Origin: Baylisascaris procyonis
Taxonomy: Eukaryota > Nematoda > Chromadorea > Rhabditida > Ascarididae
Assembly: GCA_037389465.1 (NCBI GenBank)
Contig: JAZARR010000237.1
Span: 1,798,001 to 1,862,000, forward strand
DNA: 64,000 nt
Reading direction: 5' to 3'
The notes below the pieces were generated by a model, which saw only the letters and a list, made by a program, of their open reading frames with translations, was not told the origin of the DNA and made no database searches. Numbering within the stretch: the first letter of the stretch is position 1; each line of letters starts with the position of its first letter. The position numbers and the translations under genes are program-made. Positions 36,671 through 46,990 of this stretch are shown here, piece by piece.

Positions 36671-36671
<1 letters not shown>

Positions 36672-36734
<63 letters not shown>
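36672..36734. repeat. (AT)n microsatellite
   Basis: 63 nt of uninterrupted TA/AT dinucleotides, about 0.5 kb left of the recognisable mitochondrial insertion. Confidence 0.98.
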
Positions 36735-36738
<4 letters not shown>

Positions 36739-37275
36739 TTATTTATGTATATACATAACTACGCATACACATGTTTTATCTTGTGGGGGAATTTTACCAT
36801 ATTTCTGATGGTCGTATGTTCTACCTGTATGAGGGGATTTTTTAGCTCCAATGTAATTATGGCGCTTATTTTTGCTGTGGTATTTTTGTCTAATAGGGGG
36901 GTACCTCGCCGTTTTTATCTTTCGTGTCTGAGATTATTATTATTTCTTCATCTTTAGGTGTTATAAAATTTAGTTTCTGGTTGCTGTTTGTTTATCTTTT
37001 TATCGGTTTTTTATTATTCTATTTATTTTTTAACTAAGTCTGTTGTAGGTAAGAGTTATGTGAATTTTAGAATCTAGAATGTCCGGTTTGCTCTTCCTTT
37101 GGTCTTTATGATGTACAACATTTTTTGAATATTTTTTTTTCTAGATAAAAAAAAATACATAGTTTAGATTCTAACGAGGGTTCTTCTTCGTTATTTTTTT
37201 TAGGTAATTTGCTAAAAATGTTGATTTTTAATGATTGAATTTTGAGAATTTGAATGAGATAGTTTTAATTGGGTA
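36735..37275. other. T-rich DNA left of the NUMT, possibly mitochondrial
   Basis: Strongly T-rich on the + strand, like nematode mitochondrial coding strands, and different from nearby nuclear DNA. Reading AGA/AGG as Ser gives a hydrophobic frame at about 36781-36955 ending LSLLLFLHL, but I cannot assign it to a gene. It may extend the mitochondrial insertion leftward. Confidence 0.3.
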
Positions 37276-37501
37276 AATTTTGCAAAATATCAAGGTTGGT
37301 TTTCTATTTGGTTGGAGAGGTCAAATCATAAAGATATTGGTACTTTGTATTTTTTTTTTTTTTTTGGTTCGTGATCTGGTATGGATGGTACTAGGTTGTC
37401 TTCGGTGATTCTTTTGGGGTTGGCTAAACCTGGTCTTCTTTTAGATAGGGGTCAGTTGTATAATTCTTTTATTACTGCTCATGCTATTTTAATGATTTTT
37501 T
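37276..37501 (+). pseudogene. cox1: NUMT: 5' fragment of mitochondrial cox1
   Basis: With the invertebrate mitochondrial code the frame reads KYQGWFSIWLESSNHKDIG, then TLY, a poly-Phe run replacing FMFGL, GSWSGM, then AKPGLLLDSGQLYNSFIT and AHAILMIFF. This is the N-terminal part of nematode cytochrome c oxidase subunit I. AGG and AGA must be read as Ser (LESS) and TGA as Trp. Several substitutions in positions normally fixed (for example RLELAKPG to LLGLAKPG) and a T17 homopolymer show a decayed copy. The fragment stops abruptly at about 37501. Confidence 0.88.
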
Positions 37502-38275
37502 AATACTATTTTGACTAATCGTTTGGGTGATTTTTTTCTTTTTGTTTTTTTTTTCTAGGGCGATTCTTAGTGGGTATTATTTTTTGAGATTATCAATATT
37601 TTGTTGATTGTCGTCTCTGATGCTTTTGTTGGCGTCTTTTACTAAGAGGGCCCTAGTTTCCTTTTACTAAGAGTATGATTGTCTAAGGCTATGAGGGCGC
37701 ATACGCCTTTTAGGTCTCTTGTGCATAGAAGTACTTTAGTTACAGTGGATTTGGTTTTAGTTGTAAATTTTTCTAAAATGGTTCTTAATAAGGGCGTAAC
37801 TGTGATTGTTATGGTTATAGTTATTTTTACTGCATTCCCTTCTAGGATGGCGGCTGTGGTGGAGGAAGATTTGAAGAAAGTTTTAGCTTTAAGTAGTTTG
37901 TCTCAAATGGGGTTTTCTATGCTTACAATAGATATTGGTTTAAATTTTATTTCATTTATTCATTTGTTGAGCTATCCTTTTTTAAAAGCTGTCTTTTTAT
38001 GCAGGTGGCTTATCTAATTCATTGTTCTTTGGATCAGCAGGATAGTCGTGATTATAGTAATTTGGGTATTCTTCCTTCTTTTATTCAATTGCAGTTATTG
38101 ATAACTTTGTTTTTTTATGTGATTTGATGTTTTCTAGCGGAGCTCTTAGAAACGACTATATTCTAGAGTTTTTTTTGTCCAATTTTTTAATGGGAATTTT
38201 TGCTTCTATGTTTTTTTTCTGTTTTTTTTTCTGACTTTTGATTATAGGTATCGTCCACTTTCTTTGACTATATAG
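37502..38275 (+). pseudogene. nad5: NUMT: fragment of mitochondrial nad5
   Basis: Begins NTILTNRLGDFF, continues SGYYFLSLSMF, FTKS, SKAMSA-like, SLVHSSTLVT, VEEDLKKV, LSSLSQMGFSML, ISFIHLLS, SCLFMQV-like, IHCSLDQQDSR, NLGILPSFIQLQLLITLF, and ends near DYILELFFSNFLMG and YSYR. This is the central and C-terminal part of NADH dehydrogenase subunit 5. There are frameshifts (about 37540-37570 and 37650-37685) and replaced invariant residues, so it is a nuclear pseudogene copy. It follows the cox1 fragment directly although the two genes are not neighbours in known ascarid mitochondrial gene orders. Confidence 0.88.
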
Positions 38276-39562
38276 GTGAATATCTTCGTAACACCTCTGT
38301 GTTGAGGCCCTGCAACCGTAACCTTTCTCTTTTTTTTGACAACACTTAAGGATCACATCTGAATATAGCACATCATATTCGAACAAACTCCCTCATGCAG
38401 TTTCCTTACATTCCTATGACTTGACCTCGTAAGGACCGGTTTAAAGAAATCCGTGATGGCTAAAGATTTTTGGAACGCGCACACCCCTTACCCCCCTCAC
38501 CATCCAAAACTAAGAACCATCTTCCCGTAAAGGTCCCGACGGTTGAATTGGTAGGGATGACGATGCAGTCCGAACACTAATTCATGCCTCCAAAATGCCC
38601 CCCATACGATCATAAACGCTGTGATAGTCATTGCGAACGCAACGCTTGCACGCAAAAGGCGTGTGTATTTAGGCGGCACAATTGCCTGAATAAGGGATTG
38701 GCGCGCTTTCAAGCGCTCTCTTGTTTACACTATTGATTGTGAGCAGTGTGCAACGACTAGGGGCAAACGCGTTGCAGTGTTGCGTTGAAGAGGCGTTGGG
38801 GTCCGCCTCAATAACAACGGCGTTGGGTGCTCGTTGCCTTCACTCACTCGCAACACGAGCAGTTGATAGGCCACGCGGCAGCATTCGCCTCTTCTCGTCT
38901 CTTATATGGGTTCTAATAGTTGTGCATCGCTTACGATTTCCTATTACATCTTTGCTTATTTTATTTATCGGTTTCTTTTATTTATCTTAGCAGTTTTACG
39001 TTGAGTAAGCTATTGTTAAATAGGTAAATTTTTTATAAATTATCCAACTCCGGTCGATAATTCGATGAAGAATAATTCGGCTCTATGAATCTTCCATCGT
39101 TATGCAAGTGAATTTATTTATGAGTGGATATTTGAAGCAGGATGAAATAAAACTGAAAATGTGACTTTCACGGTGGGAATTGATTGACGCAAGTAGGTTT
39201 TATTAAAATCAGCGATGTGATGATATAGGTTATGCAAAAGCAGCTTCCATTACTTTTGGGTTGTGCATCATTTTGATGGGAATGCTGAAAGTTTCTTAGT
39301 AACTAGTCGAATGAAGGTGTTTCATAAATTCAGAATCAGAAACATTAACTCGTTACCTCGGTGGAGATCCTGTTGCGAACTCCATCCTTCTCTTCTGCAC
39401 TCTATGCCGTTCGTGTGGAGGTCGTTGCGTAAACATCTCTCAAGTGGTTTTTTTAGCGCTGAGTTAAAGCTTAGCTCATATTTTGGGATTTTGCGTAGTT
39501 TATTTTGTGCATATGTTGCGCAACTTTGCGACACCATCTTTTATGAATGCGGATGCATTTGA
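38276..39562. other. Upstream region of the HMG-box gene
   Basis: Contains the CpG-rich block listed next. The remainder is AT-rich without recognisable exons. Short frames on both strands in the CpG block (71 and 89 codons) look like by-products of its composition. Confidence 0.45.
38620..38890 (+). promoter_or_regulatory. CpG-rich block upstream of the HMG-box gene (candidate promoter)
   Basis: Dense CpGs 0.7-1.0 kb upstream of the HMG acceptor, in DNA otherwise poor in CpG. It contains CATTGCGAACGC at 38629-38640, in gene-sense orientation, close to the CACTGCGAACGT of the SSR3 and SREK1 blocks, plus further GCGTTGCA-type words. Function is inferred from position. Confidence 0.3.
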
Positions 39563-39579
39563 TTTTTGGTTTATTGCAG
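39563..39579 (+). promoter_or_regulatory. Probable spliced-leader acceptor of the HMG-box gene
   Basis: TTTTTGGTTTATTGCAG ends at 39579, 30 nt before the ATG at 39610. In-frame codons upstream (from an ATG at 39547) fall before this splice site and would not be in the mature RNA. Nothing coding lies upstream. Confidence 0.55.
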
Positions 39580-39609
39580 ATCGTTTTCAACTCATTGCTT
39601 ATTAGTACA

Positions 39610-40190
39610 ATGGCGAAAGCGAAGAAGGCATCCGGTTCAGGTAGTAAGAAGGTTAAGGACCCGAATGCACCGAAGCGTGCGATGTCGGCTTTCTTCTTCT
39701 GGATGCAGGAGAATCGCGAACGCCTGAAGAAGCCGGGCATGGGAGTTGCTGATGTGGCTAAGGCGGCGGGAGTCGAATGGGCGAAGCTTGCTGATAAGAG
39801 TGTAAGTTCTTGTCGTAGTTGTTTTATTCTATTGCCGTAATTGGTATCGGTAAGTTTGATCTTTCTCAATTGCTTTCGTTTGCTTGCTGTTGGTGAAAGA
39901 AGAATGGATGTGCAGCTGTTTGGTTCATAAGTTAAGGTAGGTAAACAGCACAAGAATCAGTTGTGAACAACAGTCACCTTCTGGTGGTCGGAATTAACCG
40001 ATCTCCATTCTCCATCCGCTGTTTCCTTGTTACCATTTTGGAAAAGGCGTCATATTTGTAAGTAAACAATAAAAAGTGTGGTTCCCTGCAAATGTGCTAA
40101 ATAAGAGGAAATTTTCAGAAATGGGAGAAGAAGGCGGCCGAGGACAAGAAGCGTTACGAGAGGGACCTTGCCGCATACAAGAAGGAGTGA
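39610..40190 (+). CDS. hmg-1.1: Single HMG-box chromatin protein (HMGB-like, 87 residues)
   Basis: Two exons, 39610-39801 and 40119-40190 (stop TGA), joined in phase 0 (TGTAAGT donor, TTTTCAG acceptor), encode 87 residues. After a basic leader (MAKAKKASGSGSKKVKD) comes one HMG box: PNAPKRAMSAFFFWMQENR at 19-37, GMGVADVAKAAGVEWAKL at 43-60, then KWEKKAAEDKKRYERDLAAY at 65-84. The conserved P-K-R-x-x-S-A-F-F start and the W-x-K/R-L..K..W core are intact. HMG boxes bind the minor groove and bend DNA; single-box proteins of this size are small abundant chromatin proteins. Length and sequence fit the C. elegans HMG-1.1 type (symbol by recollection). There is no acidic tail. The intron is 317 nt. 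Confidence 0.95.
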
Positions 40191-40497
40191 GCCAATCTGT
40201 GAATGGGTCAGCCGCCCCTCTTTCATGTAACAATTGTTCGTATTTTGCTATTCATGTTCGTTTCATTATTACGCCGAGTGCGTTTCATGTCTCATTTCTT
40301 TCGCAAGATAATCTGTATGTTATGACTTCATTCACGTGTGGGATCCATCTTTTTTCTTGTACGTATTTCCCCTAATCCTGTTTACTGGCCACTCCCCATT
40401 CAGGGACTTTACTTTTTTGGGGGAGTGGTTTAAGTGTCTTCCAAAAATGGTTTTCAATTTTTTTAAACTCTAAAGAGAGCAGTGCGAATGCGTAGTT

Positions 40498-40525
40498 AGG
40501 TTGGGAGGGGGGAGGGGGGGGGGGC
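40498..40525 (+). other. G-rich potential quadruplex in the HMG 3' UTR
   Basis: Between the stop codon and the AATAAA, the sense strand carries GG-TT-GGG-A-GGGGGG-A and a run of 11 G. Four G runs with short loops satisfy a G-quadruplex pattern in the mRNA. Confidence 0.55.
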
Positions 40526-40659
40526 TTAAGAGAGGAGCGGGGTTGGAGTTTCTACAGTGTGCAGTGAAAGTGCATTCTTAGGTAAAAAGTTAGTGATGTA
40601 TAAAGCTTGGGAGTCACTTGCTTGGGGTTTGGCCAGCTTTTGGGAGTAAATCAGTGAGC

Positions 40660-40665
40660 AATAAA
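40660..40665 (+). terminator. Poly(A) signal of the HMG-box gene
   Basis: AATAAA lies 470 nt downstream of the stop codon at 40190. It is the first canonical hexamer I find after the gene. Confidence 0.5.
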
Positions 40666-42539
40666 CGTTAATAATGGGACCAGTGACAGCTGGTTTTTAC
40701 TACCATCGAAGTTGTTTGCTCCCAGATTAGTGCTTTTTGTTGAATACTGAAGAAAACAAGTACCTCGATGTTTTGGTTTTTCGATGGCCGTGCGCGCACG
40801 TATTGTTTTATTACCGGCTCGGTCGCGGATGTTCATGCGATCTCTTCACCTCTTCGCGTGTATCTATGTATCCGTACAGTCTGTACATTAAACTGTGAAT
40901 TGAATGCTTGTGTTTGGCATCGTATCCAAAAGTTGCACCTCATCGTTCTCATCTCTCCCGAAACTTGTAGGGGTGCACTCAGATAAGTTAATGAAAAGGG
41001 CTAGAAGAGGGAGCAAGTAGAAAACTGTCGGTGAGTGGACAGAAGACCGGAGTGAAAAACAAATTGGTGATGTGGCTGCGGTGCACGTGCTAGAAAATTG
41101 CCGAGGCCTAAAGAGACATGGAGGGAGGTTAACGGTGACCTAGCTAGCGTTAGGAAACTGCTATTCGCTCTCGGTTGATTGATGTGGTCCGGTACAATTT
41201 CCACTAACGATAACAAGGCGTATGCGCTACGTGCTTGCGAGGGACTGCGACAGAGGACGCTGCTTGTTAAGTGCGCGACGCATCATGTCTCGCCCTCATC
41301 TTTGCTTGACTTCACCCCTATTGATCGTTGTTGCGCACAGTTTTGTTCGCCTAATCAGTCGCCATCGTGCTATGGCACGGCGGTGCACCTTGCTGGTTGT
41401 ATTAAGAGTGCTTCCGACAACCTCCACGTCGCTGAAGTGACCTCTGTCCGAGGGGTGGCAATTAATCGGGCAGATCGTGGGGATGTGTTAGTCCGAACCA
41501 AGTGGGCGTGATGACTTCGCGCGTGGGATTATAGGAGGGTTCCAGAGGATATATCTTCCTTCCTCTAAGGGCTTTTCGTGTTGGGGGAGGGCGAGGGATT
41601 GGGACAGCATAGGAGACAACTTGTGCCTGCTGGGAGTAGTTGTGATCTAGAAGTGAACTTGAAGCATGATGGAGTGAGGGTACTTAAGCTTGCGGGGTCT
41701 TCCACATTTGGTAGCCATTACGGCATCCCGTGGGTGCCCTACGCTATTCACTGGGATGGAAAGGAAGGGATAAGAAGAGTCGACTCCTGCGCTTCGGACT
41801 TGATTGCAGTCGGACTATATGGCCGTCTTGCAAAGTACTGCGGAAGCAGAAATTATATGTAGACGGACAAGCTGTGCTGTTAGCTCAGAACGGTTTCAGC
41901 ATTAGTTATGCATACAGCCTATTTGTTGCCCGGTGCACTAAACGAGGCAACTTTTGTTGGAGAGTTTCCGTGAGGAATGGTGGTTTGTGGGCCTGGAATA
42001 ATGACAGGCTGAGGTGGTATAACTCGCTCTTCGTAACCAAAGTGTACGTAATGTGCCGCTGATGTTGACTTGGATCGCCTGTTCCCGTGAATTGCCCCAA
42101 TGCGTCAACTTCTAGTTGAAAGTACGGTCTGCGTTCGTGCTATGATGTGTAAGGGTGCCGGGTGTTGTGGTGTATAGGGCATAAGGATGTAAGTTAATCT
42201 AATGCCTATATTTGAATAATTCAATCGCTTTTACCATTAGACGTTTGTATATTCGTCCAGTACGTAGACAAGAGTTCTGCTACCCTCTTTTCTTCACTTC
42301 AGACAGCAAACGCTTCACCTCGTTACTTCTAAAGATTCCATCACTTCAGGCTTGGGCTTAGCTAAGTGTCCCAACCACTTCCTTTATGAGACCCAATCCT
42401 CTCCGTCTACTGCATGCTGCCCAGGTATCGCACAGGTGTCGCTACCTGCAAACTTACTATATAATACTCGTGGCAGCAGTGCGTACCTCGTCCTACTCTA
42501 ATATTTCAGATTGCTCGTCAACGCTGCATTGTGCATGAT

Positions 42540-42780
42540 CATAGCGTTGGTGCGTTATTTGAGCATATATTCTGCGAGAGTGATGCCACCATGAAATAAG
42601 CAGCACAATGGCGCCTTTTTTGGCCGAGCACCGACCTCGCGAAACAAAGAAACAATGGGGAGTGATAGCGCGCGCAAAGTGACCTGCGTGCACGCAGCGC
42701 GTTGTGATCGCATCGGCGAAGGAAAACGTACTTGCTCACACGCTTGGAATAGAGATGCCGCAAAGTTGCAAGTGATCGCC
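42540..42780. promoter_or_regulatory. Orphan CpG-rich block
   Basis: CpG density is clearly above the flanks (GCGCGCGC-like words, GCACGCAGCGCG), similar in look to the blocks upstream of annotated genes, but no recognisable gene starts nearby on either strand. Confidence 0.25.
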
Positions 42781-45700
42781 AAATCATTTGAGCTCTGGAA
42801 CATTAAAATTACAGAAAAGAAGTGAGATCATGGGAACTGGGTTTATTCTTACCCAGTATGTTATTAAGGCATTCAACTCCACGGCAACGCTCACAATGCG
42901 GATGCGAAATTTGTGTACAAACGCACTAATCGCCGTTTTAATGTCGAAGGATAACTTCATATCTCTTCGTATTTGATGAATACATGCAGAAAACCATCAA
43001 CGTCATTTAACTGTTTCACTAAACTCAGATGCGATTATTGGACGATCAATATTTAGGCATTACCATTAGTTACATATTTAGCATGAAAATGCATTACCAA
43101 TTCTAAGATACGAGAATATAGGACATTTGTGTGCATACGACTAACTGTTTTATAGGGGTTCAGTTGCATGAGAGAATTAGTGTATTAATATAGGGCAGGA
43201 AAATTCTGTAATAAAGAATCGAGCAGAGGCGAGAAAAACGTTTGCACTTTTCTTTTGAAAACTGAGGTGATCGAAAAGAATGAGGTGGATTTTATTTTCT
43301 CAGCACGCAGAATGTAATTCATTAGTATAATATATCCAGGCAAAGCGCACAGAAAAGGTTGAAATATGCGGATTTGAGGAGGCTAGAATGCTTATGAAAT
43401 GAAAAGTGCGTGTATCGTAGGCACGGCTAACTGGATGAATCAGTTTAAGTTGGCTTGCAAAGGTTTGAATACCTTCACAGGAACGGTAACAAGTTGCAGT
43501 TCGGGCGGTAACAAGCAACGTTTTAAATCCATCGGAAAACAGGTAATAGCCACATAAGGTGAGAGGTCACCTCGCACTGCTTCCAACGATTGCTCGTTAC
43601 CCTGTAGTATGCTCCGAAAATCCGTCTTGGAAACTCATTCTTGCTAAAACGGATTAATGCTGAAAAGAAAACCGATTAATGTGGGAGTTACATCGAGTAT
43701 CAAAGAGGGCTACCGTAATCGTTTGAACGGGATTTTCTGGATGATAGTGAAGGTAGTTCGGTGTATCATGCTGGAATATTGAACAAATAGGTCGCTTTTT
43801 GACGGTTTTGAAAGCAGTCGCCGTGAAAGCACTTGGCGACTGATGGTACAAAAAACGCCCATGAAATCGGGTGTAATACGCACTCGGAAGCTTCCATGTC
43901 GCTGCATACCTAATGCCGATAGTTCTCGAAGTCGCGTTTGAGATTACTTAGGTCCGAGATCTTCTGCACACGGTAATGATGCTTAGAAACGAAGGGTTCA
44001 GAATCGGCAGAAGTCATCTCTCCTCTTGACAAAATCGGAGCCCACGGCTTGAATTTTCGGCTTCACCGGACTCGAAGTTTGAGTCACAGGCATCGTACTA
44101 TCTTCGAGATGTAAACAACAGTATAGTAGTCGTCATTGAGGTAACATATGTCGATGTATTTTTCATTATGCTTAGTCGTGTAGCAGACAAGTTTCGATAA
44201 TGCTTAAGCGATTCTCATCTAACTGAATTCTTTCACTTGGCAAAGTTGGCATGGGCCAAATAAGCTCCCATTACCTTTTATGATCAAAAAATGCCTGAAA
44301 TGTCAACCTTCTTGCAGCTTAATCTCATAATAAAGATGCAGGCAATGATGATTCGGTTTGAGATACATTTCTATTAGTTTCGCTTAGGGAGACGTTCGCT
44401 CACTCAACTTGCTATCAAAGAGCAACTTGTCTAATTTAATGTTACCGCATTACGCCAATTTCCGTCAATAGTTTTTACGCTTTATTACACATTTAAGCTA
44501 CTCATATTTAAACAAGGAACAATTCTGAGCCGCACACGTTCCTTGAGTGCACATATCATTTAGTAAATCATTATCAATTAGTACATGGACCACCCATCAG
44601 CGCCTGTAGTACCTATCATTTTATATTTTATAGTGTGAGTGCATGAATGCATCATGCATGTTGGTAAGTAGTTATAGTTAAATAGTGAGCGGCTCAAATG
44701 CATACCGCTATGAAATATGCGCTACAAGATTGTGCATGGGTTAACTGTAACGTCAGATTTTTTTTGGCCTATAATTATGGGAAAATGCTCCAGCTTCGAT
44801 TGACTAAAGGAATTTCTATCAACTACTAGTATTCATATTTACTTGGAATAAGTTTTCAGGCACTTCTCGAAAATTTCAGGGCCATAACTAAAATTCGTCT
44901 TTTTTAAAGTGACGTTCACCCAAACTTTAGATTCATCCAAACTCAAATTTCTAAATTTCTGCTTTTTCTCTAATGAATCTTTGGCAGCAATTCTTAGAAA
45001 TATTAGGATCTTTAACTAATAAGCAGTTCTTCTGGGCATTTTTGCTGAAAAAAAAAATTATTGTTGTTCATTTCATTGCAATGGGCTTCAAGATATCTGA
45101 GTGGCAGTTTAGGACATTCGTTATTTCTTAAAAGGTGATATAACCTTTACACTTTTCAAGATGGATCAATTAGAGCAAATTTATTGATGCAAATGAAAGT
45201 AGCTTTAAAAAGTAGATGAAACATTTCTTTGTTATTTTACTTGGAATTTTTTCGAAGAAGAACTTACGAACAATTTTCTTATACCTAAAGAATTATTATT
45301 GAGTCAAAACGAAAAAATATTCGTCTGCTAAAAAATCTTTTTATGATGAATTGAATAGATCTGTGAGAAATAATTGTTCCAATGAATAAAAGGTGCTTAA
45401 TTTAGTGAACAAACAGTCATCGAGATAAATTACGAATTCTGTAGTAAAGTGCTCGAAGTGCAACTGTAAATGAAGATGCTTCTACTCTAGGCTTATTCAT
45501 TAGTTTCCTCAACATTGTATGTTGGAAATTTGCGAAATGAGCACAAATCGTGATGGGAAACATTTGTAGTTGAAGCAAGAACGAAGCGAACGGCAACCCT
45601 GCACGCGATGGAAAACGAGCAAGGATGCGGAGACCACCCACATCGGCATACCGCTTCATTTCAGTGCTCCCATATGGGAGAACACGTTTTGACGCATTTG

Positions 45701-46829
45701 AGAGACAAAAGTGGTGCAGAAGAAGAATTTTAACCGTGAGGCCTCAACAGTAGCAATATCGAAAACAATGCGATGCCTATTTTTCAAAGTCTTCAACGCC
45801 TCGAAGTTGAACAACATAATAAGGGTGGATGAATATGAGCACAAAGATAGGAGAACGGAAGCGGAAACAACGACAAGAAAAAGAAACAAAATATGCGAAA
45901 AGCGTGTGGTGAACGGACATTAGACACCTCGGGGTTCTCTGCGCAAGAGCAGTTGTAATGTGAAGACGATGACGATTCAGAAGTCCAAGCTCGTAGAACA
46001 TTACAAAACTTTTTGCCGTGCAACACTTTTTGGCGAACCGGACGTTGACTGGAGTGGATGGGAAACTGAAATATTTGTGAGTGCATCCTCTAATGAAGGT
46101 CGGGTTATTTTAACACGATATTTGATTTGCTGTTATAGAAAGATAGTGATGTTTTCAAAAATTTTAGCGTCCGATGAGCCATTAAAAAAGAATATTAACA
46201 CCCGTCTTGTTTGCTGTAAATAAAAGCGAAATTAATAGGTGAAATATGGGGTGAAAGAAAATTTCATTAATAACTCTTTTTTTTTTTCATATATTTGTTT
46301 CTGTAGCAGTTATACCCATTAGAGATTTATTCCATTTTCGTGTAATTTTTATTATATTGTTTGGTATGAGCAAGGCTCAGCTAGATTTTGAATCGTGAGG
46401 GACTTCAATAAATAACAGAATGTTGTGCAGTGATATGTCGAAGATTGCATACAGATGAAGAATATACGGATAGCAGATATATTCATCTACTTATGGAAAC
46501 CTGCTCTTTAAGGTGTATCTTGTACTTCGAAGATCAAGGGGATCATGGTTTTCACAGCTGAACGTTGATCTATTTTCGAAGAGGTTTAGAGAGAGCATCT
46601 TATAAACAATGGAGTACAGTATCAATTTTCATTTTTTTCCCAGAAATTCTCAAGACCCTTCGTTGCAGTATCTCTTTGACTATGAGGACAAATAAGTATC
46701 CATTCCGCAGAACTAAACCTGCCTACCAATATTCGTCATTCTCTCTCACCCAGTACAGTAATCTTACCCATACTATCTCCCACAGATCACAAAAGCAGAA
46801 ACCGCCGTTGGCTTGCTGCCAACCTTGCG

Positions 46830-46990
46830 ATGGTCAGGAGTGCGACGCGTGCAATACGCATCAACGAACGCATGCCGCGTGTGCCGTTTATTTTTGTCTC
46901 TCGCAATACTCTCTCGTCATCTCACTATCCGTCTCTACACTTTGCGTTGTGTTGTTTCGATTTTATCGACGACGCGGCGGTGCGTTCTTT
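46830..46990 (+). promoter_or_regulatory. CpG-rich block upstream of KDM4 (candidate promoter)
   Basis: CpG-rich patch about 3 kb upstream of the KDM4 acceptor, containing CATCAACGAACGCATGCCG (CGAACGC shared with the HMG block) and a pyrimidine-rich stretch with CTCTCGTCATCTCAC. The distance makes this assignment weak. Confidence 0.2.

Larger units (their letters stand above)
29557..36671. other. Gene-poor interval upstream of the SREK1-like gene
   Basis: About 7 kb of AT-rich DNA. Features inside (CpG block, tRNA-derived repeat, retroelement-like motif) are listed separately. Frames of 92-117 codons at 32217-32495 (+) and 35311-35664 (+), and 95 codons at 32093-31806 (-), match no family I know and lack convincing splice sites or composition. 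I see no gene. Confidence 0.45.

Noticed and set aside
37679..38017. 112-codon ORF in the standard code
   Set aside because: It is part of the nad5 NUMT; the standard-code frame is incidental.
39471..39953. 160-codon - strand ORF
   Set aside because: Antisense shadow of HMG-box exon 1 and its flanks; the + strand frame explains the constraint.
41179..42062. ORFs of 94-110 codons in the GC-elevated stretch
   Set aside because: No family resemblance, several competing frames and no splice structure; explained by fewer stops in GC-rich DNA.
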